From: Mycolicibacterium poriferae
Lineage (GTDB): Bacteria; Actinomycetota; Actinomycetes; Mycobacteriales; Mycobacteriaceae
DNA: 64,000 nucleotides
Reading direction: 5' to 3'
Assembly (NCBI RefSeq): GCF_010728325.1
Contig: NZ_AP022570.1
Span: 1,798,001 to 1,862,000, forward strand
A program made the position numbers and the translations under genes. Below, piece after piece: positions 10,350-22,567 of the stretch (positions are counted from its first letter, which is position 1; every line of letters begins with the position of its first letter). The notes beneath the pieces are model-generated. The model saw only the letters and a list, made by a program, of their open reading frames with translations. It had not been told where the DNA came from and did not search any database.

Positions 10350-10450
10350 GTTTTCTGCCACTCGCCGCTCAATTTCTGCCAACGGAAATCAACCGCCTGA
10401 CCTGCGGGTTACATCGGGCAGACCTCAAGATCAGAAAAGGGGAAGTCGAC

Positions 10451-10753
10451 ATGAACAAGATCACTTTCGCTACCACCGCCGCTGCTGGCCTGTCCGCCGC
10501 CATCCTCGGTCTGGCCGCTCCGGCCGCCGCTGCACCCAGTGGCTCCGACGCGCAGCAGACCATCAGTCAACTCGAAGCCGACGGCAATCGCGTCATCGTC
10601 AACCGGCTCTCGAGCGCACCTTTGTCGCAGGCCGAGGTTGTCGCGGTGCGGCCCGGACCGGCGCTGCGCGGCACCGTGCCGAACGCCGGTTACAACGACG
10701 ACAACCGCCAGGGTGTCGTGACCGGCCAGGTCTACTACGTCGACGTCCGCTGA
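10451..10753 (+). CDS. Small secreted mycobacterial protein
   Basis: A 100-residue protein with a clear Sec signal peptide: positive N-terminus, hydrophobic core, and likely cleavage after AAPAAAA near residue 27. The mature part has the pattern QTISQLEADGNRVIVNRLSSAPLSQAEVVAVRPG, seen in a family of small secreted mycobacterial proteins of unknown function; members usually carry a cysteine pair, absent here. An AGAAAAGGGGAAG Shine-Dalgarno region precedes the ATG. Its stop codon lies inside the first unit of the 26-bp repeat array downstream. No function can be assigned. Confidence 0.8.
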   Translation: MNKITFATTAAAGLSAAILGLAAPAAAAPSGSDAQQTISQLEADGNRVIVNRLSSAPLSQAEVVAVRPGPALRGTVPNAGYNDDNRQGVVTGQVYYVDVR

Positions 10754-10893
10754 GCGGACGGTCAGGCAGGGTCCGCTGAGCGGACGGTCAGGCAGGGTCC
10801 GCTGAGCGGACGGTCAGGCAGGGTCCGCTGAGCGGACGGTCAGGCAGGGTCCGCTGAGCGGACGGTCAGGCAGGGTCCGCTGAGCGGACGGTC
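10745..10893. repeat. 26-bp tandem hairpin array
   Basis: Five complete 26-bp units start at 10745, 10771, 10797, 10823 and 10849, and a sixth partial unit covers 10875-10893. Each begins with the perfect hairpin GTCCGCTGAGCGGAC (6-bp arms around TGA). Copies are identical to one another, implying recent expansion or gene conversion. The first unit overlaps the last codons and stop of the secreted protein gene. No spacers separate the units, so this is not a CRISPR array. Confidence 0.95.
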
Positions 10894-10897
10894 GACG

Positions 10898-10927
10898 ACG
10901 AGGGGCGCCCAACCGGGCGCCCCTCGT
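10898..10927 (+). terminator. Strong hairpin terminator after the repeat array
   Basis: A perfect 13-bp stem (ACGAGGGGCGCCC paired with GGGCGCCCCTCGT) closes on a 4-base AACC loop. There is no U-tract, as is common for mycobacterial terminators. It separates the secreted protein gene from the groES promoter. Confidence 0.8.
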
Positions 10928-10968
10928 GCGTCTGCAGTTCCATGATTCGAGATGTACAGACCCAAGCC

Positions 10969-11002
10969 TTGAGTGCTAGCACTCGCGTGTATAGAGTGCT
11001 AG
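10969..11002 (+). promoter_or_regulatory. CIRCE operator (HrcA) at the groES promoter
   Basis: The CIRCE element is CTAGCACTC (10976-10984), 9 spacer bases, GAGTGCTAG (10994-11002). The left arm is itself part of a second palindrome, GAGTGCTAGCACTC (10971-10984), so the site is extended. A TTGAGT-like -35 (10969) and TATAGA-like -10 (10990) overlap it with a 15-base spacer, so repressor binding would block polymerase. CIRCE with HrcA is the known heat-shock control of groES in mycobacteria. The remaining bases to groES (11003-11108) are a GC-rich leader in which I see no ORF. Confidence 0.9.
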
Positions 11003-11108
11003 GTGGCAGTCGGACCGCCACGTGTCGACACCCGCGACGACGGCGCGAGGAGGACCACCGACCGCCACGTACACACACCTACATCAGTAACAGTGAAGGG
11101 GCTCCATC

Positions 11109-11411
11109 GTGGCGAGCGTGAACATCAAGCCACTCGAGGACAAGATCCTCGTACAGGCCAATGAGGCCGAGACCACGACCGCTTCCGGTCTGGTCATCCC
11201 CGACACCGCCAAGGAGAAGCCGCAAGAAGGCACCGTCGTCGCAGTTGGCCCCGGCCGCTGGGATGAGGATGGCGAGAAGCGGATCCCTCTGGACGTGTCG
11301 GAGGGCGACGTGGTGATCTACAGCAAGTACGGCGGCACCGAGATCAAGTACAACAACGAGGAGTACCTGATCCTCTCGGCCCGCGACATTCTGGCTGTCG
11401 TCAACAAGTAA
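11109..11411 (+). CDS. groES: Co-chaperonin GroES
   Basis: A 100-residue co-chaperonin that caps the GroEL ring. It begins at GTG 11109 after a GAAGGGG Shine-Dalgarno, and the N-terminal [15 protein letters not shown], the mobile loop [11 protein letters not shown] and the C-terminal [13 protein letters not shown] are diagnostic. Expression is likely heat-induced through the CIRCE element upstream. groEL1 follows after 89 bases containing a hairpin. Confidence 0.97.
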   Translation: MASVNIKPLEDKILVQANEAETTTASGLVIPDTAKEKPQEGTVVAVGPGRWDEDGEKRIPLDVSEGDVVIYSKYGGTEIKYNNEEYLILSARDILAVVNK

Positions 11412-11422
11412 GCGATCGTGTT

Positions 11423-11465
11423 CCGCCCCGGACGTTCCCGCACGCGCGGGTGATGTCCGGGGCGG
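11423..11465 (+). other. Intercistronic hairpin between groES and groEL1
   Basis: An 11-bp arm CCGCCCCGGAC (11423-11433) pairs with GTCCGGGGCGG (11455-11465), with an inner CCCGC/GCGGG stem. It could attenuate read-through into groEL1 or stabilise a processed groES message, giving unequal amounts of the two proteins. Seen directly; the role is inferred. Confidence 0.7.
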
Positions 11466-11488
11466 CACGCGTTTTACCCCTCGACTAG

Positions 11489-13129
<1,641 letters not shown>

Positions 13130-13141
13130 GTGCGCAACGAC

Positions 13142-13178
13142 AAGCGCCCCCGGTCCGACAGGGTCGGGGGCGCTTTCG
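13142..13178 (+). terminator. Terminator after groEL1
   Basis: The stem AAGCGCCCCC (13142-13151) pairs with GGGGGCGCTT (13166-13175), followed by TTCG. It lies between the groEL1 stop and the convergent MarR gene, so it may act on both strands. Confidence 0.8.
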
Positions 13179-13191
13179 TGTGTCGGGTCTG

Positions 13192-13689
13192 TCATCGCGG
13201 TCCGGAACGTTCGCGCCGCCGCGGGGCGGCGGAACGGGGTGGCAGCGCGCGCATCTGCTGCAGGGCCCGGCTCATGATGTCGCCGAGTGCGGACACGTCC
13301 TGGTCGGACAGCGGGTCGAACAGCAGCCGGCGGACCACCTGGATGTGACCGGGAAGCACCCGGGCAACCCGGTCCCGCCCCTCCGTGGTGATCTCGACCA
13401 GGGTGGCGCGCTGGTCCTGCGGATCGCTGTGGCGACTGATGAGCCCCGATCTCTGCAGCAGCGCAGCCTGATGGGTCAGCCCGCTGCGGCTGTACACGAC
13501 GCCGTCGGCGAGTTCGGTCATGCTCAATGCGCGCCCGGCGTCGACGAGCTTGGCGAGGATCTCGAACTGGACATAGCTGAGCCCACCTTCGGCCTGCAGC
13601 TGCTGCTGTACTGCGTGCTGCAAGAGGCTGACCGCCTCGGTCAGGGCGAAGTAGGTGCGCATCTGAGCCGGTTCGAGGGGTGCCGCCAT
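13192..13689 (-). CDS. MarR-family transcriptional regulator
   Basis: A 165-residue winged-helix regulator. The recognition region is SMTELADGVVYSRSGLTHQAALLQRSGLI followed by the wing DPQDQRATLVEIT, typical MarR motifs. It is divergent from the oxidoreductase gene at 13819, and the 129-base interval holds three 18-bp palindromes with the same arms, so autorepression and control of the oxidoreductase are likely. MarR proteins of this kind often sense quinones, phenols or oxidants, which would suit a quinone-reductase-type target. The C-terminal tail is Arg/Pro-rich. No equivalent is recalled between groEL1 and whiB3 in M. tuberculosis. Confidence 0.9.
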   Translation of the reverse strand: MAAPLEPAQMRTYFALTEAVSLLQHAVQQQLQAEGGLSYVQFEILAKLVDAGRALSMTELADGVVYSRSGLTHQAALLQRSGLISRHSDPQDQRATLVEITTEGRDRVARVLPGHIQVVRRLLFDPLSDQDVSALGDIMSRALQQMRALPPRSAAPRRRERSGPR

Positions 13690-13702
13690 GACTCGAGAGT
13701 AG

Positions 13703-13799
13703 TGCTTCGAAGTCGAAGTAGTGAGACGATGGTCACACGCGGAAATGCTTCGCTATCGAAGCGGGTTACTCCTTTCGTAGATGCTTCGAACTCGAAGCA
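13703..13799. promoter_or_regulatory. Three 18-bp palindromic operators for the MarR regulator
   Basis: The sites are TGCTTCGAAGTCGAAGTA (13703-13720), TGCTTCGCTATCGAAGCG (13746-13763) and TGCTTCGAACTCGAAGCA (13782-13799). All share a TGCTTCG half-site and a TCGAAG right arm. The first is just upstream of the marR start; the last ends 19 bases before the oxidoreductase ATG, overlapping its probable promoter. Centre-to-centre spacings are 43 and 36 bases, about four and three and a half helical turns. Confidence 0.85.
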
Positions 13800-13818
13800 A
13801 ATGGACAAAGGAGAGATC

Positions 13819-14763
13819 ATGAAGGCAGCGCTGTACCGCCGCTACGGCGACGCGGACGTCCTGGAATACGCAGACATCGCACGGCCGGTCCCGGGTGCGG
13901 GAGAGGTGCTGGTGAAAGTGGCCGGCGCCTCGTTCAACCCGGTCGACTCGGGTATCCGCGGTGGATACCTGACCGAGGCGTTCCCCATCGACTTCCCGCA
14001 CGTGCCGGGAATCGACGTCGCGGGCACGGTCGCCGAGATAGGCGACGCCGTGACCGAGTGGAAGGCCGGAGACGCCGTTATCGGGTTGCTTCCGATGACC
14101 GCCCCGGGAGCGGCCGCGGAGTACGTCATCGCACCGGCCGACGTGCTGGCGTCGGCACCGGCAACGGGCGCCCTGGCCGACGCTGCGGCACTGCCGACCG
14201 TCGGCCTGACGGCGTGGCAGGCGCTGTTCGAGGTGGCGCACCTGCACAACGGACAGGCGATCTTCATCAACGGAGCGGGCGGCGCGGTCGGCGGCTACGC
14301 CGTGCAGCTGGCGAAGGCGGCCGGTGCCGTGGTGACCGCGACCGCGAAACCGGCTGACGCCCAACGCCTGCGCGACCGAGGCGCGGACCGGATCGTGGAC
14401 TACCTCGACTATCGGATGACGCCGTTGGCCGTCGCTGGACAGCCGTTCGACGTGGTGCTCAACCTCGTCAGCACGGATGCGGAGCAGACCGCGGCGCTCA
14501 TCGACATCATCACCGACGGAGGCGTATTCGTCGGAACCATGACGTCGGGACCTGACGAACCCCCGCGCGGTGTGCAGGCTCAGCGTGTCTTCGTGCGCAG
14601 CGACGCAGCACAATTGCGCGATCTGGTTCAGCGCGTCGACACCGGGCAACTGCAGATCGACGTCGCCGACCGCCGCCCATTGAGCGCGATCGCGGCCGTG
14701 CACGCCGACGCCGACGAGGGACGGCTTCCCGGAAAGACGATCATCATGCCCGGCACGGACTGA
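13819..14763 (+). CDS. NADP-dependent quinone-type oxidoreductase (MDR)
   Basis: A 314-residue medium-chain reductase without zinc ligands. It has a GroES-like N-terminal fold with VAGASFNPVDSGIRGG and the Rossmann motif NGAGGAVGGYAVQLAKAAG, typical of quinone reductases/zeta-crystallin. An AAAGGAGAG Shine-Dalgarno lies just upstream of ATG 13819; ATG 13801 is an in-frame alternative. Divergent from the MarR gene and probably repressed by it. Likely reduces quinones or enones; the inducer is unknown. Confidence 0.9.
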   Translation: MKAALYRRYGDADVLEYADIARPVPGAGEVLVKVAGASFNPVDSGIRGGYLTEAFPIDFPHVPGIDVAGTVAEIGDAVTEWKAGDAVIGLLPMTAPGAAAEYVIAPADVLASAPATGALADAAALPTVGLTAWQALFEVAHLHNGQAIFINGAGGAVGGYAVQLAKAAGAVVTATAKPADAQRLRDRGADRIVDYLDYRMTPLAVAGQPFDVVLNLVSTDAEQTAALIDIITDGGVFVGTMTSGPDEPPRGVQAQRVFVRSDAAQLRDLVQRVDTGQLQIDVADRRPLSAIAAVHADADEGRLPGKTIIMPGTD

Positions 14764-14810
14764 CGTGCACAGGGATACGCTGCTCGTGGACTCGGGTCAC
14801 TGGAGGATGC

Positions 14811-15191
14811 ATGCCCGCTACGCGTCGGCGTCGCGCGGCGGCCGGGCTTCTCGCCCCGGCCGTCGCGCTGACCGCGATCACGACGGCGGCGCCACCTGTA
14901 GCCGCCGAACCGATGGATCCCATCCCTGGCAACGGGTTCTTTCTCGTCGGGCCTGACATCGCGCCGGGTCTCTACCGCACATCAGGCACCGCGTCGGCGT
15001 TCGGGGTGTGGATCAACGATGTCCCGACACAGGAATCGATGTGCCTGTGGTTCACCTACAGCACCCCCGATGCGAACAAGGACAACGTGGTGTCGACGAA
15101 CATCTCCATGGGCCCGATGTTCGCCAACGTCAACTCCACCGTCTTGGCATTCGAGTCGCGCAACTGCCAACCCTGGACCAGGGTGAGTTGA
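14811..15191 (+). CDS. Small secreted protein of unknown function
   Basis: A 126-residue protein with an N-terminal twin-arginine-like basic stretch (RRRRAAAGLL), a hydrophobic core and probable cleavage after PPVAAEP near residue 33. The mature part starts with DPIPGNGFFLVGPDIAPGLYRTSG, a motif of 'the protein gets/gives at steady state' type seen in small mycobacterial exported proteins of unknown role, and has two cysteines (SMCLWF, ESRNCQPW) that could form a disulfide. GGAGG lies just upstream of ATG 14811. Not assigned to any pathway. Confidence 0.75.
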   Translation: MPATRRRRAAAGLLAPAVALTAITTAAPPVAAEPMDPIPGNGFFLVGPDIAPGLYRTSGTASAFGVWINDVPTQESMCLWFTYSTPDANKDNVVSTNISMGPMFANVNSTVLAFESRNCQPWTRVS

Positions 15192-15227
15192 AGCCGATGG
15201 AGCGGCGGCCTGACATGATCTCCAACC

Positions 15228-15719
15228 ATGGCATGGGAGTGGGTGCCCCACGTCGCGACGGCCACCGTCGGCGTGGCGGGCATTGTCGGAACGTGGCTCA
15301 CCGCCAACCGCGGACTGGCGCACGAACGCCGACTCGCTACCGAAGCGCGCCAGCAGCAGCGGCTGGAGAACGCCTACGTCGGTCTCCTCGATGTCGCCGA
15401 GCGGGTTGGGCACTGGGCGCAACTGGCCTGGCCGGTACTCGACAGCGACCCGCCCCGGCCGGTCCCTGAGCTGCCTCCGCTGGCCGAGCAGGCCCACACC
15501 GAGGCCCTGGTGCGCGCATTCGGTTCGGACAAGGTGCTCGATCGGATGAAGACCTGGCGCGACATCGTGCGCACGATGCGCGCGCTGGACATCCAGATCC
15601 GGGCAGCGGACGGCGGTCAGCCGGACGCCAGGAGAGATTTCGATGGTTTACGCGCTCAGGAGGTGGTTGCCCGGGAAGCACTCGGCGATCAGGTCGCGGT
15701 CGACCTCGGGCACCGTTAG
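15228..15719 (+). CDS. Uncharacterised membrane-anchored helical protein
   Basis: I do not recognise this 163-residue protein. The N-terminus (VPHVATATVGVAGIVGTWLTA) is a single hydrophobic helix, followed by charged helical stretches rich in Ala/Arg/Glu (ERRLATEARQQQRLENAYV) that could form a coiled coil. It is cytosolic-facing if anchored by the N-terminus. It converges on whiB3 across a hairpin terminator. Codon use is like its neighbours. It could interact with a membrane complex, but nothing shows this. Confidence 0.6.
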   Translation: MAWEWVPHVATATVGVAGIVGTWLTANRGLAHERRLATEARQQQRLENAYVGLLDVAERVGHWAQLAWPVLDSDPPRPVPELPPLAEQAHTEALVRAFGSDKVLDRMKTWRDIVRTMRALDIQIRAADGGQPDARRDFDGLRAQEVVAREALGDQVAVDLGHR

Positions 15720-15725
15720 ACGCGA

Positions 15726-15760
15726 CGACACCCCGGGGGCAAAGAACGGCCGGGGTGTCG
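15726..15760. terminator. Bidirectional terminator before whiB3
   Basis: CGACACCCCGG (15726-15736) pairs with CCGGGGTGTCG (15750-15760), an 11-bp stem with a 13-base loop. It lies between the convergent 15228 gene and whiB3, so it can stop both transcripts. Confidence 0.8.
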
Positions 15761-15784
15761 CGGCACTTGGTGTGAAGGGGCGGT

Positions 15785-16075
15785 TCAGGCGGTACGGCGG
15801 ATGCCGCGCTTGAGCAGCAGTTCACGCTCGGACTCCGACAGTCCGCCCCAGATGCCGTACGGCTCGCCGACTGCCAGCGCATGAGTGCGGCACTGGGTGA
15901 TGACCGGGCAACGCCGGCACATCTCCTTGGCGCGCATCTCACGCTGAGCGCGGGCCCGGCCGCGCTCACCGTCGGGGTGGAAGAACATCGCGGAATCGAC
16001 GCCCCGGCAAAGCCCTTGCATCTGCCAATCCCAGATGTCGGCGTTCGGACCGGGTAGCTGCTGCGGCTGTGGCAT
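15785..16075 (-). CDS. whiB3: Iron-sulfur redox regulator WhiB3
   Basis: A 96-residue WhiB-like protein whose [4Fe-4S] cluster would be held by C23, C53, C56 and C62 (C-x29-C-x2-C-x5-C), followed by the GIWGG turn (74-78) and a basic C-terminus KRGIRRTA. The N-terminal MPQPQQLPGPNADIW is almost identical to M. tuberculosis WhiB3 as I recall it; this protein is about six residues shorter just before the GIRRTA tail. WhiB3 binds SigA and controls redox and lipid anabolism genes. It is on the opposite strand to its neighbours, as in M. tuberculosis. Confidence 0.95.
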   Translation of the reverse strand: MPQPQQLPGPNADIWDWQMQGLCRGVDSAMFFHPDGERGRARAQREMRAKEMCRRCPVITQCRTHALAVGEPYGIWGGLSESERELLLKRGIRRTA

Positions 16076-16469
16076 TTCGAATACCCCTCTCTACACACCC
16101 ATTTCGCTGCTCACTGGATGCGTGAGTCGTGGAACAGATCCGAGCACAGTCGCCGATGACCACTCGTGCACACAACGTAGAAGGGCTTCGGAATTCGCGT
16201 CAATACTCTGGGTATGTGCGGAACCGCATATCGGCGGGCACAGAATTTACATTCCGTTCATCGTCGTGACCCGTGCGCAGCGAGTTCGGTGCTAGTCGCG
16301 CGTGAACCGACTGTGGCTGTCGCACCGTTTGTGCTGATCAGTCGATACCGTGCCGCTCGGCTATTCACGGCGGCCGAGTAGGCAGTTGACATATCGGTAA
16401 CACGCGATCAATCAACTGTTAACTGACGCAATTCTCAAAAACCATCCGAATCGGTAGCCTCGCCTTTCG
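16076..16469. other. 394-bp intergenic region between whiB3 and the helical-repeat gene
   Basis: No convincing ORF on either strand. Lower GC than its surroundings and rich in short A/T runs, fitting divergent promoters for whiB3 and the gene at 16470. An inverted repeat CAGTTGA (16383-16389)/TCAACTG (16412-16418) lies 50-90 bases before the 16470 start. A TAGCCT -10-like element at 16455-16460 would place transcription start at or within a few bases of ATG 16470, so that gene may be leaderless. Confidence 0.5.
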
Positions 16470-17273
16470 ATGAGTATCGGCACCGGGTCGAATGTTGCCG
16501 TTCTGAGCGACGTCGCGTTCGGCAGCAACCCCGGGATGTGGCCGCTGCCGCGAGGGGTGACGGCATCCGAGTTGTGGCTCCGCGCCGTCGCCGCCGCCGG
16601 GCAGGGCCGCTACAGCTGCGCGCTGGCCGACCTCGACCGGCTCGACCGCTTCGCCGACGCCGGCCCGCTTCGCGCGCTGGGGCTCAGCACCAGAGCGTCC
16701 TTTCACCGCCAGCTCGGCTGGCATGAGCGGGCGCGTCCGCTGGATGGTCAGGCCCTGGCCCTCGCGAGTGGGGACGCCGAAAGCGCCGCCGACGCATTCA
16801 TCGGCCTGGCCGCCGACGCCCTGGGCGTCGGCCGGTTCGCGGCGTCGGCGTGCGCGCTGGCCCGCGCATCCCGGCTGGTGGACGACGCCGGCGCGCCGCG
16901 GCTGCCGGTTCGGCACGCCTGGGTGTCGGCGGAGCTGGCCATGGTGCGGGGTGAGGGTCGGTCCGCGGTCACCCACGCCGACGCCGCGCTGGCCCTCGCC
17001 GACGACCTCGGGTCGGTCCGGCACCGCGTCAAGTCGACGGTCATCCTGGCTGCTGCGCTGTGCTGCCGGGGAGAGACGGCCGCCGCGAGCCGCCGGGCCG
17101 ACGAAGCGCTCGCCGATGCCGGACAGGCCGGTCTGATTCCACTGCGCTGGGCGGCGGCCAGCTTGCTCGCCGACATCGGGAGTCAGACGCACTCACCAGC
17201 TCAGATCGAGGGCATTCGGGACGACTGCGTCGTAATCGTGACCAGATGGGGCGGCGTGTGGCGCCCACGGTAA
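16470..17273 (+). CDS. Helical-repeat protein upstream of sigD (Rv3415c-like)
   Basis: A 267-residue alanine-rich, all-helical protein with TPR-like repeats (for example ALADLDRLDRF, RALGLSTRASFHRQLG, AWVSAELAMVRGEG). Its position between whiB3 and sigD matches Rv3415c, a conserved protein of unknown function. TPR-like repeats suggest a protein-protein scaffold; whether it touches SigD or WhiB3 is unknown. The ATG at 16470 has no Shine-Dalgarno but may be leaderless. The C-terminus ends in a short aromatic tail. Confidence 0.75.
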   Translation: MSIGTGSNVAVLSDVAFGSNPGMWPLPRGVTASELWLRAVAAAGQGRYSCALADLDRLDRFADAGPLRALGLSTRASFHRQLGWHERARPLDGQALALASGDAESAADAFIGLAADALGVGRFAASACALARASRLVDDAGAPRLPVRHAWVSAELAMVRGEGRSAVTHADAALALADDLGSVRHRVKSTVILAAALCCRGETAAASRRADEALADAGQAGLIPLRWAAASLLADIGSQTHSPAQIEGIRDDCVVIVTRWGGVWRPR

Positions 17274-17379
17274 GCGGGTTGAGCCCATGTCAATAGTTAT
17301 TGTTTAGCTGAGCCACGCCCCGAGGCGGGCTCCTGCCGCCAGGCAGCATCACCTCCCACCAACGGGATGTGTCCCGCAC

Positions 17380-17409
17380 GTAACGCTGGAGATATCGGCC
17401 ACGATGACA
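17380..17409 (+). promoter_or_regulatory. GTAACGCT element at the sigD start
   Basis: GTAACGCT (17380-17387) is followed after 16 bases by ATGACA, which is also the proposed sigD start codon. From memory, M. tuberculosis SigD promoters carry a GTAACG-type -35. If real, the transcript would begin inside the annotated ORF, so either this is a weak or chance match or the sigD start is further downstream. Confidence 0.3.
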
Positions 17410-17974
17410 TTTTCGGGAGAACGTCTCGATGCTGTCGTTGCCAAGGCCGTGGCAGGCGATCGAGATGCCCTTCAGGAAGTGCTGGCGACCATCCGCCCCA
17501 TCGTTGTCCGGTATTGCCGGGCTCGGGTGGGGACCACGGAACGCAGCGGTCTGTCAGCTGATGACGTTGCACAGGAGGTGTGCTTGGCCGCCATCACGGC
17601 GCTGCCGCGCTACAAGGATCAGGGACGACCCTTCCTGGCCTTCGTCTACGGCATCGCTGCACACAAGGTCGCTGACGCGCATCGTGCCGCCGGACGCAAT
17701 CGGGCTGACCCGATGGACGTCGTTCCGGAGCGGTCGTCGAATGACGCCAGCCCCGAGCAGCTGGCGATCGACTCCGAGTCGTCGGCCCGGATGGCCGTCC
17801 TGTTGCAGACCCTGCCCGAGAAGCAGCGCGAGATCCTGATCCTGCGCGTCGTCGTCGGGATGAGCGCAGAAGAGACCGCGGAAACGGTCGGCAGCACTCC
17901 GGGAGCCGTGCGCGTCGCCCAGCATCGCGCGCTGGCGAAATTGAAGGCCGAGCTGACGGCGGCGGGGCGGGACC

Positions 17975-17982
<8 letters not shown>
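17404..17982 (+). CDS. sigD: ECF RNA polymerase sigma factor SigD
   Basis: A 192-residue ECF sigma factor. Region 2 contains the -10 recognition segment DDVAQEVCLAAITALPRY and region 4 the helix-turn-helix GMSAEETAETVGSTPGAVRVAQHRAL. Very close to M. tuberculosis SigD (Rv3414c). It directs stationary-phase and starvation genes. The stop overlaps the rsdA start by 8 bases, as expected for a sigma/anti-sigma pair translated together. Confidence 0.96.
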
Positions 17983-21332
<3,350 letters not shown>

Positions 21333-21343
21333 AGGACCTCCGC

Positions 21344-22480
21344 ATGCGCGACATGGTCGAGATCGGCATGGGCCGCAACGCCCGCCGGACCTACGAGCTC
21401 CACGACATCAACATCGTGCCGTCCCGGCGCACCCGGTCGTCGAAGGACGTGTCGACGGCGTGGCAGCTCGACGCGTACCGATTCGACATCCCGGTGGTCG
21501 CACACCCGACCGACGCGCTGGTCAGTGTCGAGTTCGCGATCGAACTGGGCCGCCTCGGCGGGCTGGGGGTGCTCAACGGTGAGGGGCTGATCGGCCGGCA
21601 CGCCGACGTCGACGCCCGCATCGCCGAGGTCGTCGAGGCCGCCGAGAAGGAGCCCGACCCGGCGGTCTCGATCCGGCTGCTGCAGCAATTACATTCGGCG
21701 CCTTTGGATCCCGAGCTGCTCGGGGCGGCGGTTGCCCGCATCCGCGAGGCGGGGATCACCACCGCGGTGCGGGTCAGCCCGCAGAACGCGCGGGCGCTGA
21801 CCCCGGCGCTGGCAAGTGCCGGACTGGACCTGCTCGTCATCCAGGGCACGATCATCTCCGCCGAGCGCGTGGCCCAGGACGGCGAACCGCTGAACCTGAA
21901 GACGTTCATCTCCGAACTCGACATGCCGGTGGTGGCCGGAGGTGTGCTCGACCACCGCACCGCCCTGCACCTGATGCGCACCGGGGCGGCCGGCGTCATC
22001 GTCGGTTACGGCTCGACGATGGGGGTGACGACCTCCGACGAGGTGCTGGGCATCAGCGTGCCCATGGCGACCGCCATCGCCGATGCCGCCGCGGCGCGCC
22101 GCGAGTATCTCGACGAGACGGGTGGGCGTTACGTGCACGTGCTCGCCGACGGGGACATCCACACCTCCGGGGATCTGGCCAAGGCCATCGCCTGCGGTGC
22201 CGACGCCGTGCTGCTCGGGACGCCGCTGGCGTCGGCGGCCGAGGCGCAGGGCGGCGGATGGTTCTGGCCTGCCGCGGCCGCGCACCCGTCGCTGCCGCGC
22301 GGGGCGCTGCTGCAGGTCGCCGCCGGCGAGCGCCCGTCGCTCGAGCAGGTGCTCACCGGCCCGTCGGACGATCCGTTCGGGGCGTTGAACCTGGTCGGCG
22401 GGTTGCGCCGGTCGATGGCCAAGGCGGGTTACTGCGACCTCAAGGAATTCCAGAAGGTGGGGCTGGCGGTCGGCAGCTGA
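21344..22480 (+). CDS. guaB3: GuaB3-family IMP dehydrogenase paralogue
   Basis: A 378-residue IMPDH/GMP-reductase barrel lacking the CBS pair. It starts with VEIGMGRNARRTYELHDINIVPSRRTRSS and has GGVLDHRTALHLMRTGAAGVIVG. Actinobacterial GuaB3 proteins follow guaB2 and lack the canonical Cys-containing catalytic loop of GuaB2, so their activity is not established; they are usually dispensable. Corresponds to Rv3410c. AGAGGACCT precedes the ATG. Confidence 0.94.
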   Translation: MRDMVEIGMGRNARRTYELHDINIVPSRRTRSSKDVSTAWQLDAYRFDIPVVAHPTDALVSVEFAIELGRLGGLGVLNGEGLIGRHADVDARIAEVVEAAEKEPDPAVSIRLLQQLHSAPLDPELLGAAVARIREAGITTAVRVSPQNARALTPALASAGLDLLVIQGTIISAERVAQDGEPLNLKTFISELDMPVVAGGVLDHRTALHLMRTGAAGVIVGYGSTMGVTTSDEVLGISVPMATAIADAAAARREYLDETGGRYVHVLADGDIHTSGDLAKAIACGADAVLLGTPLASAAEAQGGGWFWPAAAAHPSLPRGALLQVAAGERPSLEQVLTGPSDDPFGALNLVGGLRRSMAKAGYCDLKEFQKVGLAVGS

Positions 22481-22538
22481 CCGCGGACGCCCTCGCGAAC
22501 GCCACTGCTTTACAAATTAGGCTTCCCTGTCTAGAAAT

Positions 22539-22552
22539 CTACCGGTCGGTAG
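22539..22552 (+). promoter_or_regulatory. Palindrome upstream of choD
   Basis: CTACCGGTCGGTAG has 6-bp arms CTACCG/CGGTAG and lies 15 bases before the choD ATG. It resembles TetR-family operators. No TetR gene is adjacent, so a distant regulator would have to act here. Confidence 0.4.
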
Positions 22553-22567
22553 GGCCATACTGGGCGG

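Noticed and set aside
10745..10893. The 26-bp tandem units considered as a CRISPR array.
   Set aside because: Copies are directly adjacent with no spacers, and no cas genes are present.
16035..16295. An open frame of 86 codons upstream of whiB3 on the plus strand.
   Set aside because: It overlaps the 5' end of whiB3, has no ribosome site and no recognisable domain.
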